A DNA stretch of 64,000 bases from Aureispira sp. CCB-QB1 (GTDB lineage Bacteria; Bacteroidota; Bacteroidia; Chitinophagales; Saprospiraceae). Each line of letters opens with the position of its first letter. Position 1 is the stretch's first letter. The position numbers and the translations under genes were made by a program. The stretch is from contig CAMBRK010000011.1 of the NCBI GenBank assembly GCA_945870185.1, positions 22,454-86,453 of the forward strand, in the 5' to 3' direction. Under the pieces are notes generated by a model. The model was not told the DNA's origin and made no database searches. It saw only the letters and a list, made by a program, of their open reading frames with translations. Positions 44,080 to 52,903 of this stretch are shown in pieces.

Positions 44080-45771
44080 ATGTTTGATTGGTTTAAAAAT
44101 TTATTCTTACCAAGTGAAACACCAGACTCAACACAATCTATTATAGTCATATTATTAACTATAGGGTTAGGGGTATTGGTAGGTAGATTTAAAATTAAAA
44201 AAGTATCTCTAGGGGTATCTGCTGTAATGTTTGTTGGGCTATTTCTTGGCCATGCTGGATATAAAATCAATATTGAAATTTCACATTTTATAAGAGAATT
44301 TGGCTTGATTCTTTTTGTTTATGGTATTGGAATTATGGTAGGGCCTTCTTTTTTCTCATCTTTCAAGCAGGAAGGTATACGATTAAATCTTCTCGCTGTG
44401 AGTACAGTTTTATTAAGTGCTATTATTGCTGTTTTAATTATGTTTTTAGCCAATATTGAAGTGGCCAATGTAGTGGGTATTATGTCAGGTTCTGTGACCA
44501 ACACTCCAGGTTTAGGAGCAGCAAAAACTACCTTAAATGACATACATCTTCAGAATCCTTTGAAGATATTTTCTGACCCTGCTATCGCGTATGCCATTAC
44601 TTATCCTATGGGAGTATTGGGTGTGATTGCCATCGTCATTTTGTCAAAAGTGGTTTTTAAAGTTGATGTTCATGAAGAAATTCGTGCATTGGTAACTTCT
44701 CAAAAGGAAGCATTGACAGTATTGACTAGGAAAAAATGTAGGATTACCAATCCGTTGGTTTTTGATAAGAGTCTGCATCAAATCATTAAAGAGTATCAAC
44801 TAGATAATGTGATCGTTTCTAGATTAAAACATAGTGGTAGTCACACAGTATTCAGTCCTACATTGGATACTAGAGTGGCAGAAAGGGATGTATTGATGAT
44901 CGTTGGTAGTCCGGATATGGTGACAAGGTTTATTGAAATCATTGGAAAAGAATCCACCGATGAAGTTATTGAAGAAGAAAATGATATTGTCACTAAAACT
45001 TTGTTTGTAACCCGCAAATCAGCTACTCATAAGACTTTGGCGGCACTCGATTTATACAATAAATATGGGTTAAAGGTGACCCGAGTGTATAGGTCAGGAA
45101 TGGAGTTATTATCGTCTCCTACATTAGAGTTGTTTTATGGAGATAGAATTAGGGTTGTAGGAGATATCGATGATATTAATGAAGTTGAAAAAATCATTGG
45201 CAACTCTGAAAATAAATTGATTGAACCTGACTTTTTATCACTTTTCGGAGGATTGTTGATTGGAATCATTTTAGGGTCCATTCCTTTAGCGCTACCATCG
45301 CTGCCCGTACCTATCAAATTAGGTTTTGCAGCAGGTCCGCTTCTCGCTGCCTTGTTTATCAGTAGATATGGAGGTATAGGTGTGATTCATTCATATATCA
45401 ATAACGGTGCTATCCACTTCATGAAAGATCTAGGCATTTGTTTGTTTTTTGCATCTGTGGGATTATACGCCGGAACACATTTTGTGGAGAATTTTGTGCA
45501 GTATAATGGATGGTCATGGATTTACTATGGCGCATTTATAACGTTTATTCCATTAATATATCTTGCAATAGTTGGTAGGGTTTATATGAAACTCAATTTT
45601 GCAAAATTGATTGGATTGATGAGTGGTTCATATACTGACCCAGCTGCTTTGGCGTTTTCCAATGGTTATATCCAATCTGATTTACCTACGCAAGCCTATG
45701 CCACGGTTTATCCCTTGGTAACCATTTTTAGAATTTTAGTTGCACAATTGCTTGTTTTATTGTTCTACTAA
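44080..45771 (+). CDS. AspT/YidE/YbjL-family transporter with two RCK_C domains
   Basis: A 563-residue inner-membrane protein: about five N-terminal helices, two central TrkA-C/RCK_C domains (~205-285 and ~295-375) and about five to six C-terminal helices. Each membrane half carries a repeated motif, GSVTNTPGLGAAKTTL near residue 145 and GSYTDPAALAFSNGYI near 520, the signature of the aspartate:alanine exchanger superfamily. The substrate is not determined. A 300-bp gap without genes precedes it (43782-44079). Confidence 0.9.
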   Translation: MFDWFKNLFLPSETPDSTQSIIVILLTIGLGVLVGRFKIKKVSLGVSAVMFVGLFLGHAGYKINIEISHFIREFGLILFVYGIGIMVGPSFFSSFKQEGIRLNLLAVSTVLLSAIIAVLIMFLANIEVANVVGIMSGSVTNTPGLGAAKTTLNDIHLQNPLKIFSDPAIAYAITYPMGVLGVIAIVILSKVVFKVDVHEEIRALVTSQKEALTVLTRKKCRITNPLVFDKSLHQIIKEYQLDNVIVSRLKHSGSHTVFSPTLDTRVAERDVLMIVGSPDMVTRFIEIIGKESTDEVIEEENDIVTKTLFVTRKSATHKTLAALDLYNKYGLKVTRVYRSGMELLSSPTLELFYGDRIRVVGDIDDINEVEKIIGNSENKLIEPDFLSLFGGLLIGIILGSIPLALPSLPVPIKLGFAAGPLLAALFISRYGGIGVIHSYINNGAIHFMKDLGICLFFASVGLYAGTHFVENFVQYNGWSWIYYGAFITFIPLIYLAIVGRVYMKLNFAKLIGLMSGSYTDPAALAFSNGYIQSDLPTQAYATVYPLVTIFRILVAQLLVLLFY

Positions 45772-45796
45772 ACACCTTGATTTTCAGTCGAATACC

Positions 45797-46489
45797 TTAT
45801 TCATCTAAAGTAAACTTAAATCCTACTCTAGGGATGTTTTCTATTTTAATCTTTTCGTCTGAGCTTAAAAATTTTCGTAAGCGCGAGATGAATACATCCA
45901 AGCTGCGACCCAAAAAATAGTCATCTTTGCCCCATAAAGCGATTAAGATATCTCTTCTTGGTATGAGTTTGTTCTTATTTTTTATAAAATAGATCAATAA
46001 TTCAACTTCTCTAGCGGTAAGTCTGTGTTTGATATCACCGCTAATCAGCTGCATGGTGTCAGGCTCGAAAACGAAGCTTCCGAAATGTATCGTTTCATTT
46101 ATTATAGATGATGTTTCTATAGGTGATTTGGTTCTTTTCATAAATATATTGACTTTCAGCAGCAATTCTTCTATACTGAAAGGTTTAAATATATAGTCAT
46201 CGCCTCCTAATTGTAAGCCTTCTAGTTTGTCCTGAATCTGAACTCTAGCAGAAACAAAAATCACTGGAATCAATGGGTTTTTATCTCGAATAGCCTTCAC
46301 CAATGAAAACCCATCCAGATTGGGTAACATAACATCTAAAATGCATATTTCATAATCAAATTTTGCAAATGCCTTTAAAGCTTCGTCGCCCTTAGCAAAA
46401 TGATTTACTTGATGACCTGCTATTTCAAGGCAATCTTTTACCACAAAACTTAGATTGGGATCATCTTCTACATAAAAGATTTTAGCCAT
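45797..46489 (-). CDS. OmpR-family response regulator (RprY-like)
   Basis: A 230-residue protein with an N-terminal receiver domain (acidic pocket EDD at 8-10, phospho-Asp in CILDVMLPNLDG, Thr/Ser in PVIFVSARV, Lys in YIFKPFS) and a C-terminal winged helix of the OmpR type (LTAREVELLIYFIKNKNK, then GRSLDVFISRLRKFL). It lies 2 nt after the histidine kinase gene and is surely its partner. RprX/RprY is the usual Bacteroidota pair of this type. Confidence 0.94.
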   Translation of the reverse strand: MAKIFYVEDDPNLSFVVKDCLEIAGHQVNHFAKGDEALKAFAKFDYEICILDVMLPNLDGFSLVKAIRDKNPLIPVIFVSARVQIQDKLEGLQLGGDDYIFKPFSIEELLLKVNIFMKRTKSPIETSSIINETIHFGSFVFEPDTMQLISGDIKHRLTAREVELLIYFIKNKNKLIPRRDILIALWGKDDYFLGRSLDVFISRLRKFLSSDEKIKIENIPRVGFKFTLDE

Positions 46490-46491
46490 GT

Positions 46492-47763
46492 TTAATTATT
46501 TTGTTGAATTGTTAATGTAAATATACTACCTTTTCCGGGCTCTGAAGTTACCGCTAGATCCCAGTGGTGCGCAAGGGCAATTTGTTTAACATAATAAAGC
46601 CCCAACCCAAAACCTTTTGCATTGTGCGTATTGTCTTTGGTGATTCTGTAAAACTTTTCGAAGATCTTATGGATCAACTTCTTATCTATTCCATCTCCAG
46701 TGTCTGCAATCGTGATCAATAATTTATTCTTTCTGACGTTTTGGGTTGAAATGGTGATGTGAACATGGTCTCCTGAGTATTTTATTGCATTTTCTACGAT
46801 GTTATTGATTACATTAGTAAAGTGCACCCTATCTGCTTGGATAATTGGATCATCGGCATGTAGATTTTTTTCGAAAGTGATTTCTTTTTCATTGGTAATA
46901 TTTTCAAAATTGAATACACTTTGAGATATAACTTCATGGCTATCTAAGGCTTCCATTTTAAGTTCAAATTGCTTTTTTTCTAGCTTTGAAATATGAAGTA
47001 CCTTTTCTACCTGATCATTGAGTCTATTGATTTCATCGCCGATGATCTGACTATAAGTGGCCAACCTTTTGGGATAATGAATGATATCAGGGTCAGATAT
47101 TACTTGTTGGATCACAGATATAGTAGCTATGGGAGTTTTAAATTCATGAGTCATATTGTTAATAAAATCTCTTTGGACCTTTGATATGGAGTTTTGGGTA
47201 AAGATGATAAATAAAGCATAAACAAAAAATATGATTACCACCAATAATAACACAGATGTGATCGTCCACATAGGTATATTATTGAGAGAAACTATTGGGT
47301 AATTGGGGAAGCTCACTGTAAAATAGTGATCTAAATCTTTAAAAATAGGTAAGTCAGGACTTTTGTTTGTATTGCGTGGTTTTTGAACCTGTATATAGTT
47401 GCAATACACCAATTCATTGGTCTGGCAGCTGTATATGCTATAGTCTACATCTTGCTTGATACCGAAATAATTAAATGTGCTTTTTATAAAATATTCTAAG
47501 AGGTTAGCATCTATTTCACTGTTGACCTGTACGGCATACAATCTTGAGTTGACTTTGATTACTGGATTTTTATGAAGGAAATTAGTTTTGTTCTTAACAG
47601 CAATTTTTTCAGCAACTTGACGTAAAGCAACAGTTACGTTATGCTCAAATTGACTTTCTGATATCGTAAAAGCTTCTTTGATCCAGAAAATCTGAATAAC
47701 AAAAATACCCATTATGGTTAAAAAACCGAAGACCGTAAGATATCTTATGTGGTTAATGCGCAT
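46492..47763 (-). CDS. Sensor histidine kinase (RprX-like)
   Basis: A 423-residue kinase with an N-terminal membrane helix (~8-28), a periplasmic sensor region, a second helix (~170-190), an H-box NNMTHEFKTPIATISV, N-box INNIVENAIKYSG, G1 DTGDGIDKK and G2 KGFGLGLYYVK. It phosphorylates the regulator encoded directly downstream. The sensed signal is unknown; the periplasmic domain is about 140 residues without a recognised fold. Confidence 0.94.
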   Translation of the reverse strand: MRINHIRYLTVFGFLTIMGIFVIQIFWIKEAFTISESQFEHNVTVALRQVAEKIAVKNKTNFLHKNPVIKVNSRLYAVQVNSEIDANLLEYFIKSTFNYFGIKQDVDYSIYSCQTNELVYCNYIQVQKPRNTNKSPDLPIFKDLDHYFTVSFPNYPIVSLNNIPMWTITSVLLLVVIIFFVYALFIIFTQNSISKVQRDFINNMTHEFKTPIATISVIQQVISDPDIIHYPKRLATYSQIIGDEINRLNDQVEKVLHISKLEKKQFELKMEALDSHEVISQSVFNFENITNEKEITFEKNLHADDPIIQADRVHFTNVINNIVENAIKYSGDHVHITISTQNVRKNKLLITIADTGDGIDKKLIHKIFEKFYRITKDNTHNAKGFGLGLYYVKQIALAHHWDLAVTSEPGKGSIFTLTIQQNN

Positions 47764-47936
47764 TCCACTTACATTTTAAAGGATCAAAAATAAGCTTAGT
47801 TAACGAATATTTGACAAGTATCTATTGGCTTAACATGAGAATAACAGCTACCGACAAGTTTCTTAACACCAAACACCTGCGATTAGCCTATACCTTTGTG
47901 ACGATAATTTTTTAATTCACTTTTAATTTTTTTCTC

Positions 47937-48326
47937 ATGAAAAATGTTTTGTTTTTGTTTCTATGTCTAGTAGGTGTAAGTCTTTTTGCGCAACCATCAA
48001 ACAACAATCCCAAAGAGCTTGTTCCTACACTTACCTTTGCTACCACTGTCGAGGATTATGGCATTATTAAAAAAGGTTCAGAGCCCAATAGAACCTTTTC
48101 GTTCAAGAACACCGGAAATGCTCCACTACTTATCACGGAAGCAAAAGCTAGTTGTGGATGCACAGTACCTACTTTTCCACAAGGTGCTATATTACCTGGT
48201 GAATCTTCCGAGATTATCGTAAGATATGATACCCAAAGGGTAGGGTTGATCTCCAAATCCGTCACCATCTTATCTAATGCAGGCGAACCTGTAGTGCTCA
48301 AGATTACAGGAGAAGTCAAAGATTAA
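47937..48326 (+). CDS. DUF1573 exported protein
   Basis: A 129-residue protein with a signal peptide (MKNVLFLFLCLVGVSLFAQ, cleavage after FAQ) and one ASH/MSP-like immunoglobulin domain of the DUF1573 type (DYGIIKKGS, FKNTGNAPLLITEAKASCGC, then LPGESSEIIVRYDT). It is a periplasmic or surface protein very common in Bacteroidota, of unknown function. It is monocistronic and divergent from the histidine kinase gene. Confidence 0.9.
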   Translation: MKNVLFLFLCLVGVSLFAQPSNNNPKELVPTLTFATTVEDYGIIKKGSEPNRTFSFKNTGNAPLLITEAKASCGCTVPTFPQGAILPGESSEIIVRYDTQRVGLISKSVTILSNAGEPVVLKITGEVKD

Positions 48327-48382
48327 ATTAGATTTCGATTCTTAAGTATTGGGGATGTAAGGTGTTGCAGCCCCAATGCTTT

Positions 48383-49099
48383 TTATACATCCAATTGCTT
48401 TAAATATAACTGTATCGTATTGTGCAGTCCATAGTATAAAGCATCACATATGATAGCATGTCCTATAGAAACTTCCATTAGTCCGGGTATATTTTCCTTA
48501 AAATATTTTAGGTTATCTAGATTGAGATCGTGCCCTGCGTTAATTCCTAAACCAATCTCATTACAGAGATGAGCACAGTATTTAAAATCATGTATGGCAG
48601 CTTCTTTATCCTTTATGAAATCATGAGCATACGGACCTGTATAAAACTCTATTCTTTCTGTTCCTGTCTCCTTGGCCGCATAGATTCTTTCAGGTATCGG
48701 ATCAATGAAAAGACTCACTCTGATACCTTCACTTTGAAGCTTGTGGACCACACTCTTTAAATAAGTCTGGTGTGTTATCGTATCCCAACCATTGTCAGAT
48801 GTCAACGCTCCTGGCAAATCTGGTACCAAGGTACATTGATCTGGTTTACTAGCGATCACCAAGGATAAAAAATCTTCAGAAGGGTAGCCTTCTATATTAA
48901 ATTCAGTGGTGACTTTACCTTTTAAGGCTGGTACATCACTATATTTTACATGTCTTTCATCAGGGCGTGGATGAACTGTTATCCCTTGTGCCCCAAAAGT
49001 CTCACAATCCAATGCTGTTTTGACTAAATCAGGATAGTTGGCTCCTCTAGAATTGCGCAGTAAGGCAATTTTGTTTATATTTACACTGAGTTTGGTCAT
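48383..49099 (-). CDS. pdxJ: Pyridoxine 5'-phosphate synthase
   Basis: A 238-residue TIM-barrel enzyme of normal PdxJ length with the conserved segments LSVNINKIALLRNSRGANYP, GITVHPRPDERHV, FNIEGYPS, FIDPIPERI and GINAGHDLNLDN. It condenses 3-amino-2-oxopropyl phosphate and deoxyxylulose 5-phosphate to pyridoxine 5'-phosphate in the DXP-dependent vitamin B6 pathway. It is read toward DUF1573 (convergent). Confidence 0.97.
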   Translation of the reverse strand: MTKLSVNINKIALLRNSRGANYPDLVKTALDCETFGAQGITVHPRPDERHVKYSDVPALKGKVTTEFNIEGYPSEDFLSLVIASKPDQCTLVPDLPGALTSDNGWDTITHQTYLKSVVHKLQSEGIRVSLFIDPIPERIYAAKETGTERIEFYTGPYAHDFIKDKEAAIHDFKYCAHLCNEIGLGINAGHDLNLDNLKYFKENIPGLMEVSIGHAIICDALYYGLHNTIQLYLKQLDV

Positions 49100-49158
49100 A
49101 AGTTATGTTTGCTTTTAATTAAGAAAAACAAACTTTAAATTTGCGTAGGTTAAAAAAA

Positions 49159-49743
49159 TTAAGAGTCACCTGTTTTTTTACTAGATATTATATCTCTTAT
49201 CTGTGCTGCTTTTTCATAATCTTCCTTTTGTAGGGCTTCATCCAGGAGTTTTTCTAAGCTTAACAGATTCATGTCTTCAATAGAAGTGGTCTTAGGTCTT
49301 GTAGGTACCTTTTTTTGTGTGGGTTCTACTTCTTCATCCAAAAGTACGCCTGCACTTTCCATGATAAAATCAAAAGTATAAATCGGACATCCATATCTGA
49401 CTGCCATAGAGATGGCATCTGATGTCCTGGCATCTATTTGCATGATATTTCCATCTTGCTCACAGATCAATTGTGCGTAAAATATCCCATCCAATAGATT
49501 ATTGATGATAACTTCCTTAACATCTATTTCGTAAGCATCCAATGTGTTTTTAAACAAATCATGAGTAAGTGGTCTATTGGGAGTCATGTTTTCTAATGCA
49601 ACAGCAATAGCTTGGGCTTCAAAACCTCCAATCACGATGGGAAGTCTACGCTTACCATTTTCCTCTCCCAATACCACGGCATAATTGTGCGATTGTGTCA
49701 CACTATGAGATAATGCCATGATATCCAATCTAACTTTGTTCAT
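49159..49743 (-). CDS. Bifunctional nuclease family protein (DUF151 plus UVR)
   Basis: A 194-residue protein. Residues ~1-140 are the DUF151/BFN domain (YAVVLGEENGKRRLPIVIGG, then ALENMTPNRPLTHDL and DARTSDAISMAVR). Residues ~155-190 form a UVR-like helical pair (LEKLLDEALQKEDYEKAAQI). BFN proteins have reported DNase and RNase activity; the in vivo role is uncertain. It is followed 59 nt later by pdxJ on the same strand. Confidence 0.92.
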   Translation of the reverse strand: MNKVRLDIMALSHSVTQSHNYAVVLGEENGKRRLPIVIGGFEAQAIAVALENMTPNRPLTHDLFKNTLDAYEIDVKEVIINNLLDGIFYAQLICEQDGNIMQIDARTSDAISMAVRYGCPIYTFDFIMESAGVLLDEEVEPTQKKVPTRPKTTSIEDMNLLSLEKLLDEALQKEDYEKAAQIRDIISSKKTGDS

Positions 49744-49948
49744 TTTAAAATTTTAAAGTTGAAAGCACAAAGTTAAAAATATATTGGGAATGCATAGAGA
49801 GAAATATTTGATTATTTAACATTTTATCTAGCATCTGACATATTTATTAACTTAATTAATATTGTAAATTCTTATATTGAAACAAATTACTAAAGGCCTT
49901 CGTTTAAATCTTAGTCAAGTTTTTGATAATTTTAAAATTATAATTATT

Positions 49949-50632
49949 ATGTTGAAATATTGTGTCTGTGTTTTTGGTGTCATATTATTATCATGTGCCG
50001 CTCCATGTCCAAAGGATAAGAAAGTAGGAAGCGTACAGTTCAGTGCAGAAACTGAAAGTTTTGTACCTAAATCAAGCGATTTCAAAATACTCACTTTTGT
50101 AAATGAAAAGGGAGAGACGCTGAAGTTTACAACGATGAATAGTTCTGTGAAAACATCTCGAAAAATACCAGTTAAAACTCTTTGTGAGAGAGGAGGCTTT
50201 TTAGATAAAACAGTTCAAATTGAATATCTAGATGCTCCAACTGTAAATCTTTTCTACCAAACTAGCCCAGAGAAATTTACATTAGCTGTAGACGTTGCCT
50301 TTGATGGTCATATGCCTAATACTGGCATTCAAGATACTGCTTTTATTGAAAGAGTATCAGTGTGGGCTCAAAAGATAGGTGTGGATTCAAAGTCAGGTAT
50401 TATGTCTGTCATCACTTCAACACGTGGCAACGAAAAACATAAAGACCTTCAGAATACCCTCAGTCAACCAGTGCAATATGCCATCGTAAAAGATACCACT
50501 ATACTCAACAGGAAAATAAAAATTGCATACTACAATCCAGCCCAAAGCAATAGCATAAACATATATTTTTCAAAAGAGAATGGTATTGAAGCTTTCTCAA
50601 CAGATGATGGTGAAGTTTGGGTTAGGAAGTGA
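49949..50632 (+). CDS. Putative lipoprotein of unknown function
   Basis: A 227-residue protein with a type II signal peptide (CVFGVILLSCAAPC, lipobox L-L-S-C). The mature part looks beta-rich. Function not recognised. The ATG at 49949 gives the proper signal peptide; the upstream extension to 49877 is not a plausible leader. It lies just before the CRISPR array and is not related to it in any visible way. Confidence 0.75.
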   Translation: MLKYCVCVFGVILLSCAAPCPKDKKVGSVQFSAETESFVPKSSDFKILTFVNEKGETLKFTTMNSSVKTSRKIPVKTLCERGGFLDKTVQIEYLDAPTVNLFYQTSPEKFTLAVDVAFDGHMPNTGIQDTAFIERVSVWAQKIGVDSKSGIMSVITSTRGNEKHKDLQNTLSQPVQYAIVKDTTILNRKIKIAYYNPAQSNSINIYFSKENGIEAFSTDDGEVWVRK

Positions 50633-50659
50633 GAATCCTGCTAAAGATGAACAAGGTAT

Positions 50660-50952
50660 GGTGTGAATTGCTTTTGTTCTTTGACCCGAGCGGAGCGAAC
50701 GGATGAATGCCGCTAAAAATAAAATAGAAAGTTAATGAATAAATTCTGATATTTGCCACAACGATAATAAAAAGAAGTAAGAGTAGCTGCAAGCCGATGT
50801 TTGCAGTTCAGTCGGTAAAAAGTGAAATCGTTCACTTTTTTGCTGTGCAACACTCCTTCTTTTTTGTTCTTTGACCCGAGCGGAGCGAACGGATGAATGC
50901 CGCTAAAAATAAAATAGAAAGTTAATGAATAAATTCTGATATTTGCCACAAC
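50660..50952 (+). repeat. Two CRISPR repeats disrupted by an identical 57-bp insert
   Basis: Units 50660-50762 and 50850-50952 are each a repeat split after its base 24 by the same 57 bp (starting ACCCGAGCGG, ending AGTTAATGAAT). They are identical over 91 bp (50672-50762 and 50862-50952, offset 190 bp). The first unit keeps nearly the full left half of the repeat, the second has lost the first 12 bases. About 87 bp of non-spacer DNA lies between them and includes a 10-bp-stem hairpin at 50817-50840. Confidence 0.8.
50817..50841. terminator. Hairpin between the disrupted array units
   Basis: AAAAAGTGAA-ATCG-TTCACTTTTT, a 10-bp perfect stem with A and T runs, terminator-like on both strands. 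A further CTGCAA...TTGCAG hairpin lies just upstream (about 50787-50806). Confidence 0.7.
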
Positions 50953-51484
50953 TACTATTGATGCTGTTACGGCAACTATTATGTTGTGAATTGCTTTTGT
51001 TCTTTGAAATTCTGATATTTGCCACAACAACCTATGATTTGTGGACACAATCGGGAATGTTGTGAATTGCTTTTGTTCTTTGAAATTCTGATATTTGCCA
51101 CAACACAATAGGTAGATCAAAGCACCTAATAAGAGTTGTGAATTGCTTTTGTTCTTTGAAATTCTGATATTTGCCACAACTTTTGTCAGTATTAGGGAAT
51201 GTTACATTGTGTTGTGAATTGCTTTTGTTCTTTGAAATTCTGATATTTGCCACAACTCAAATAGGCGATAATCAGATAACCTTTTCGTTGTGAATTGCTT
51301 TTGTTCTTTGAAATTCTGATATTTGCCACAACTTATGATTGTGGTGGTATTAATTGTGTTCAGTTGTGAATTGCTTTTGTTCTTTGAAATTCTGATATTT
51401 GCCACAACGTGTGCCAATGTAGGACACAAGAGCAAGCGGTTGTGAATTGCTTTTGTTCTTTGAAATTCTGATATTTGCCACAAC
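50931..51484 (+). CRISPR. Type II-C CRISPR array, 46-bp repeats, 30-bp spacers
   Basis: Seven identical 46-bp repeats start at 50983, 51059, 51135, 51211, 51287, 51363 and 51439. The six spacers between them are all 30 bp. A seventh 30-bp spacer (50953-50982) precedes the first intact repeat and follows a disrupted repeat. The repeat begins GTTGTGAATTGC and ends TATTTGCCACAAC. Inside each repeat TTG (bases 9-11), 20 nt and GATATTTG (32-39) resemble a Bacteroidota promoter, so each spacer may start its own plus-strand transcript, as in other II-C systems. The repeat's left half pairs with the tracrRNA at 57231. Confidence 0.97.
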
Positions 51485-51560
51485 ATACCATGGTATAAAT
51501 GTCAGAATTTCAATTGTTTAAGTCGTTTAGTAGAAATGTTATATGCAGATATCAGTATAT

Positions 51561-51589
51561 AAAAAAAGCCGGATTTCCGGCTTTTTTTA
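51561..51589. terminator. Bidirectional terminator between array and cas2
   Basis: A 13-bp stem AAAAAAAGCCGGA / TCCGGCTTTTTTT with a TT loop, serving the convergent array and cas operon. Confidence 0.9.
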
Positions 51590-51601
51590 TTTCTAAGATA
51601 C

Positions 51602-51907
51602 TCAGAATAATTCTAACTGTTTAGGAAGATTACTTGGTGGTTTCAGTTTTTGACTATTGAAAAATTCAATCCTTCCGAATTGGACATCGGTGATTTCGAA
51701 CAAAATCACTTGACCTAAAGCTGGTATTTTATTCTTCACTCTTTTTTTATGCACTTCTGCATTTTCTCTACTACTACAATGACGCGCATACATGCTATAT
51801 TGCAACATTTTAAATCCGTCATCCAATAAGTATTTCCTAAATTTGGTATATGCTTTTCTATCTTCCTTCGTATCTGTCGGCAAGTCAAAGTGTACAAATA
51901 GCCACAT
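51602..51907 (-). CDS. cas2: CRISPR-associated endonuclease Cas2
   Basis: A 101-residue protein with the ferredoxin-like Cas2 fold: MWLFVHFDLPTDT start (catalytic-type Asp), then RKAYTKFRKYLLDDGF, MLQYSMYARHCSS and a late ILFEITDVQFGRIEFF. It forms the Cas1-Cas2 complex that integrates new spacers. The ATG at 51907 fits the family start; a GTG at 51937 would overlap cas1. Gap to the cas1 stop 23 nt. Confidence 0.95.
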   Translation of the reverse strand: MWLFVHFDLPTDTKEDRKAYTKFRKYLLDDGFKMLQYSMYARHCSSRENAEVHKKRVKNKIPALGQVILFEITDVQFGRIEFFNSQKLKPPSNLPKQLELF

Positions 51908-51930
51908 GATCTGATATTTATTGAGTCGGT

Positions 51931-52842
51931 TTAGCACAATAGGTCGGGATATAAGATTTTACGAGCACTGCCTTGATAACATTTGACTAGACTTGCCGTA
52001 GTGCGTTGTGCACCTACCATGAGCGGACTGTCTTTGCCTTGGATACTGATATCTATCACGGGTATTTTGAGCAGATAGGCCTTGTCTTGTAAGGTTAGTT
52101 CATCATGGATTTCTGATTTGTCTTTCAGATAATCGAGTATATATTGATCTACGATGGGCCTGTAAGGTTCCATGATGTCATCGGCCAAGCAGTAGGCATT
52201 ATATTTATTGGTATGATGGATGCCAAGGACGGGAAGGCAACCACTTCCTACAAGGTTTCTTGCGATGACAGCTCTCAGGATAGCATATCCATAATTGAAT
52301 AAAGCATTGGGTCCTCCTTCGTCTCTGCCCCTGGTCACATCGTACTTTTCTAATATTTGGTTCCAATAGATCGCTGCTGCTTGACCTTCATAGTTTTCTG
52401 TATCTCCACTACTGATACGAGGAATCATTTTGTCTAGGTGTAATGTTTTGTATCCCAATAGACGCAATAGATTAGCTTGGTTCTGGATTTTGGCGGTGAT
52501 GGTCTGTTTCCATAATTGTTTTTTGAGTGGTTCGCTCGCTTCTATCTGATAGCGTACTTTCTGTGTATAGGTATCATTGGCCATGAGTGGTAATGTCATA
52601 GCCAGTGGTAAATGATTAGGACCACACCATATGATGACGGCATTGTTTTCTTGTAGCGCAGTAATGACCGTATGGGTGAAGGTGACTTGTGCATGATCAG
52701 CTACTACGATGCCTATGTCTTCTATCGGTATTGTAGGGTGATCTGTTTCATCATCAGCAGTATTGGTTTTCCTAATACAGAGCTGGCTGTTTTTTACGAA
52801 TAAATATGCTGGATTTCCAAAATATAATGTGCGCTTGATCAT
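51931..52842 (-). CDS. cas1: CRISPR-associated endonuclease Cas1 (type II)
   Basis: A 303-residue integrase of type II length. MIKRTLYFGNPAYL start, PIEDIGIVVADH strand region, catalytic residues in the segments ALFNYGYAILRAVIARNLVG (Asn/Tyr helix with preceding Glu of RDEGGPN), LGIHHTNKYNAYCLADDIME (His and Asp) and EPYRPIVDQYI. It catalyses spacer integration with Cas2. Start at the ATG 52842; a TTG two codons upstream lies in a palindrome. Confidence 0.96.
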   Translation of the reverse strand: MIKRTLYFGNPAYLFVKNSQLCIRKTNTADDETDHPTIPIEDIGIVVADHAQVTFTHTVITALQENNAVIIWCGPNHLPLAMTLPLMANDTYTQKVRYQIEASEPLKKQLWKQTITAKIQNQANLLRLLGYKTLHLDKMIPRISSGDTENYEGQAAAIYWNQILEKYDVTRGRDEGGPNALFNYGYAILRAVIARNLVGSGCLPVLGIHHTNKYNAYCLADDIMEPYRPIVDQYILDYLKDKSEIHDELTLQDKAYLLKIPVIDISIQGKDSPLMVGAQRTTASLVKCYQGSARKILYPDLLC

Positions 52843-52843
52843 A

Positions 52844-52881
52844 GGCAAAGTATTTGATATGGGTATATCAAATACTTTGCC
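52844..52881. repeat. Perfect 17-bp palindrome between cas9 and cas1
   Basis: Arms 52844-52860 and 52865-52881 (GGCAAAGTATTTGATAT and complement) are perfect over 17 bp around GGGT. The hairpin ends 2 nt before the cas1 ATG and begins 22 nt after the cas9 stop in reading direction. It has no terminal T run. It could attenuate or process cas1-cas2 mRNA, or be an operator. Confidence 0.85.
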
Positions 52882-52903
52882 AAATAATTGTAGTTAAAAA
52901 TTA

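Noticed and set aside
50713..51486. Open reading frames across the CRISPR array with repeated ISKNKSNSQ peptides
   Set aside because: They are translations of the 46-bp repeats and spacers and have no coding value.
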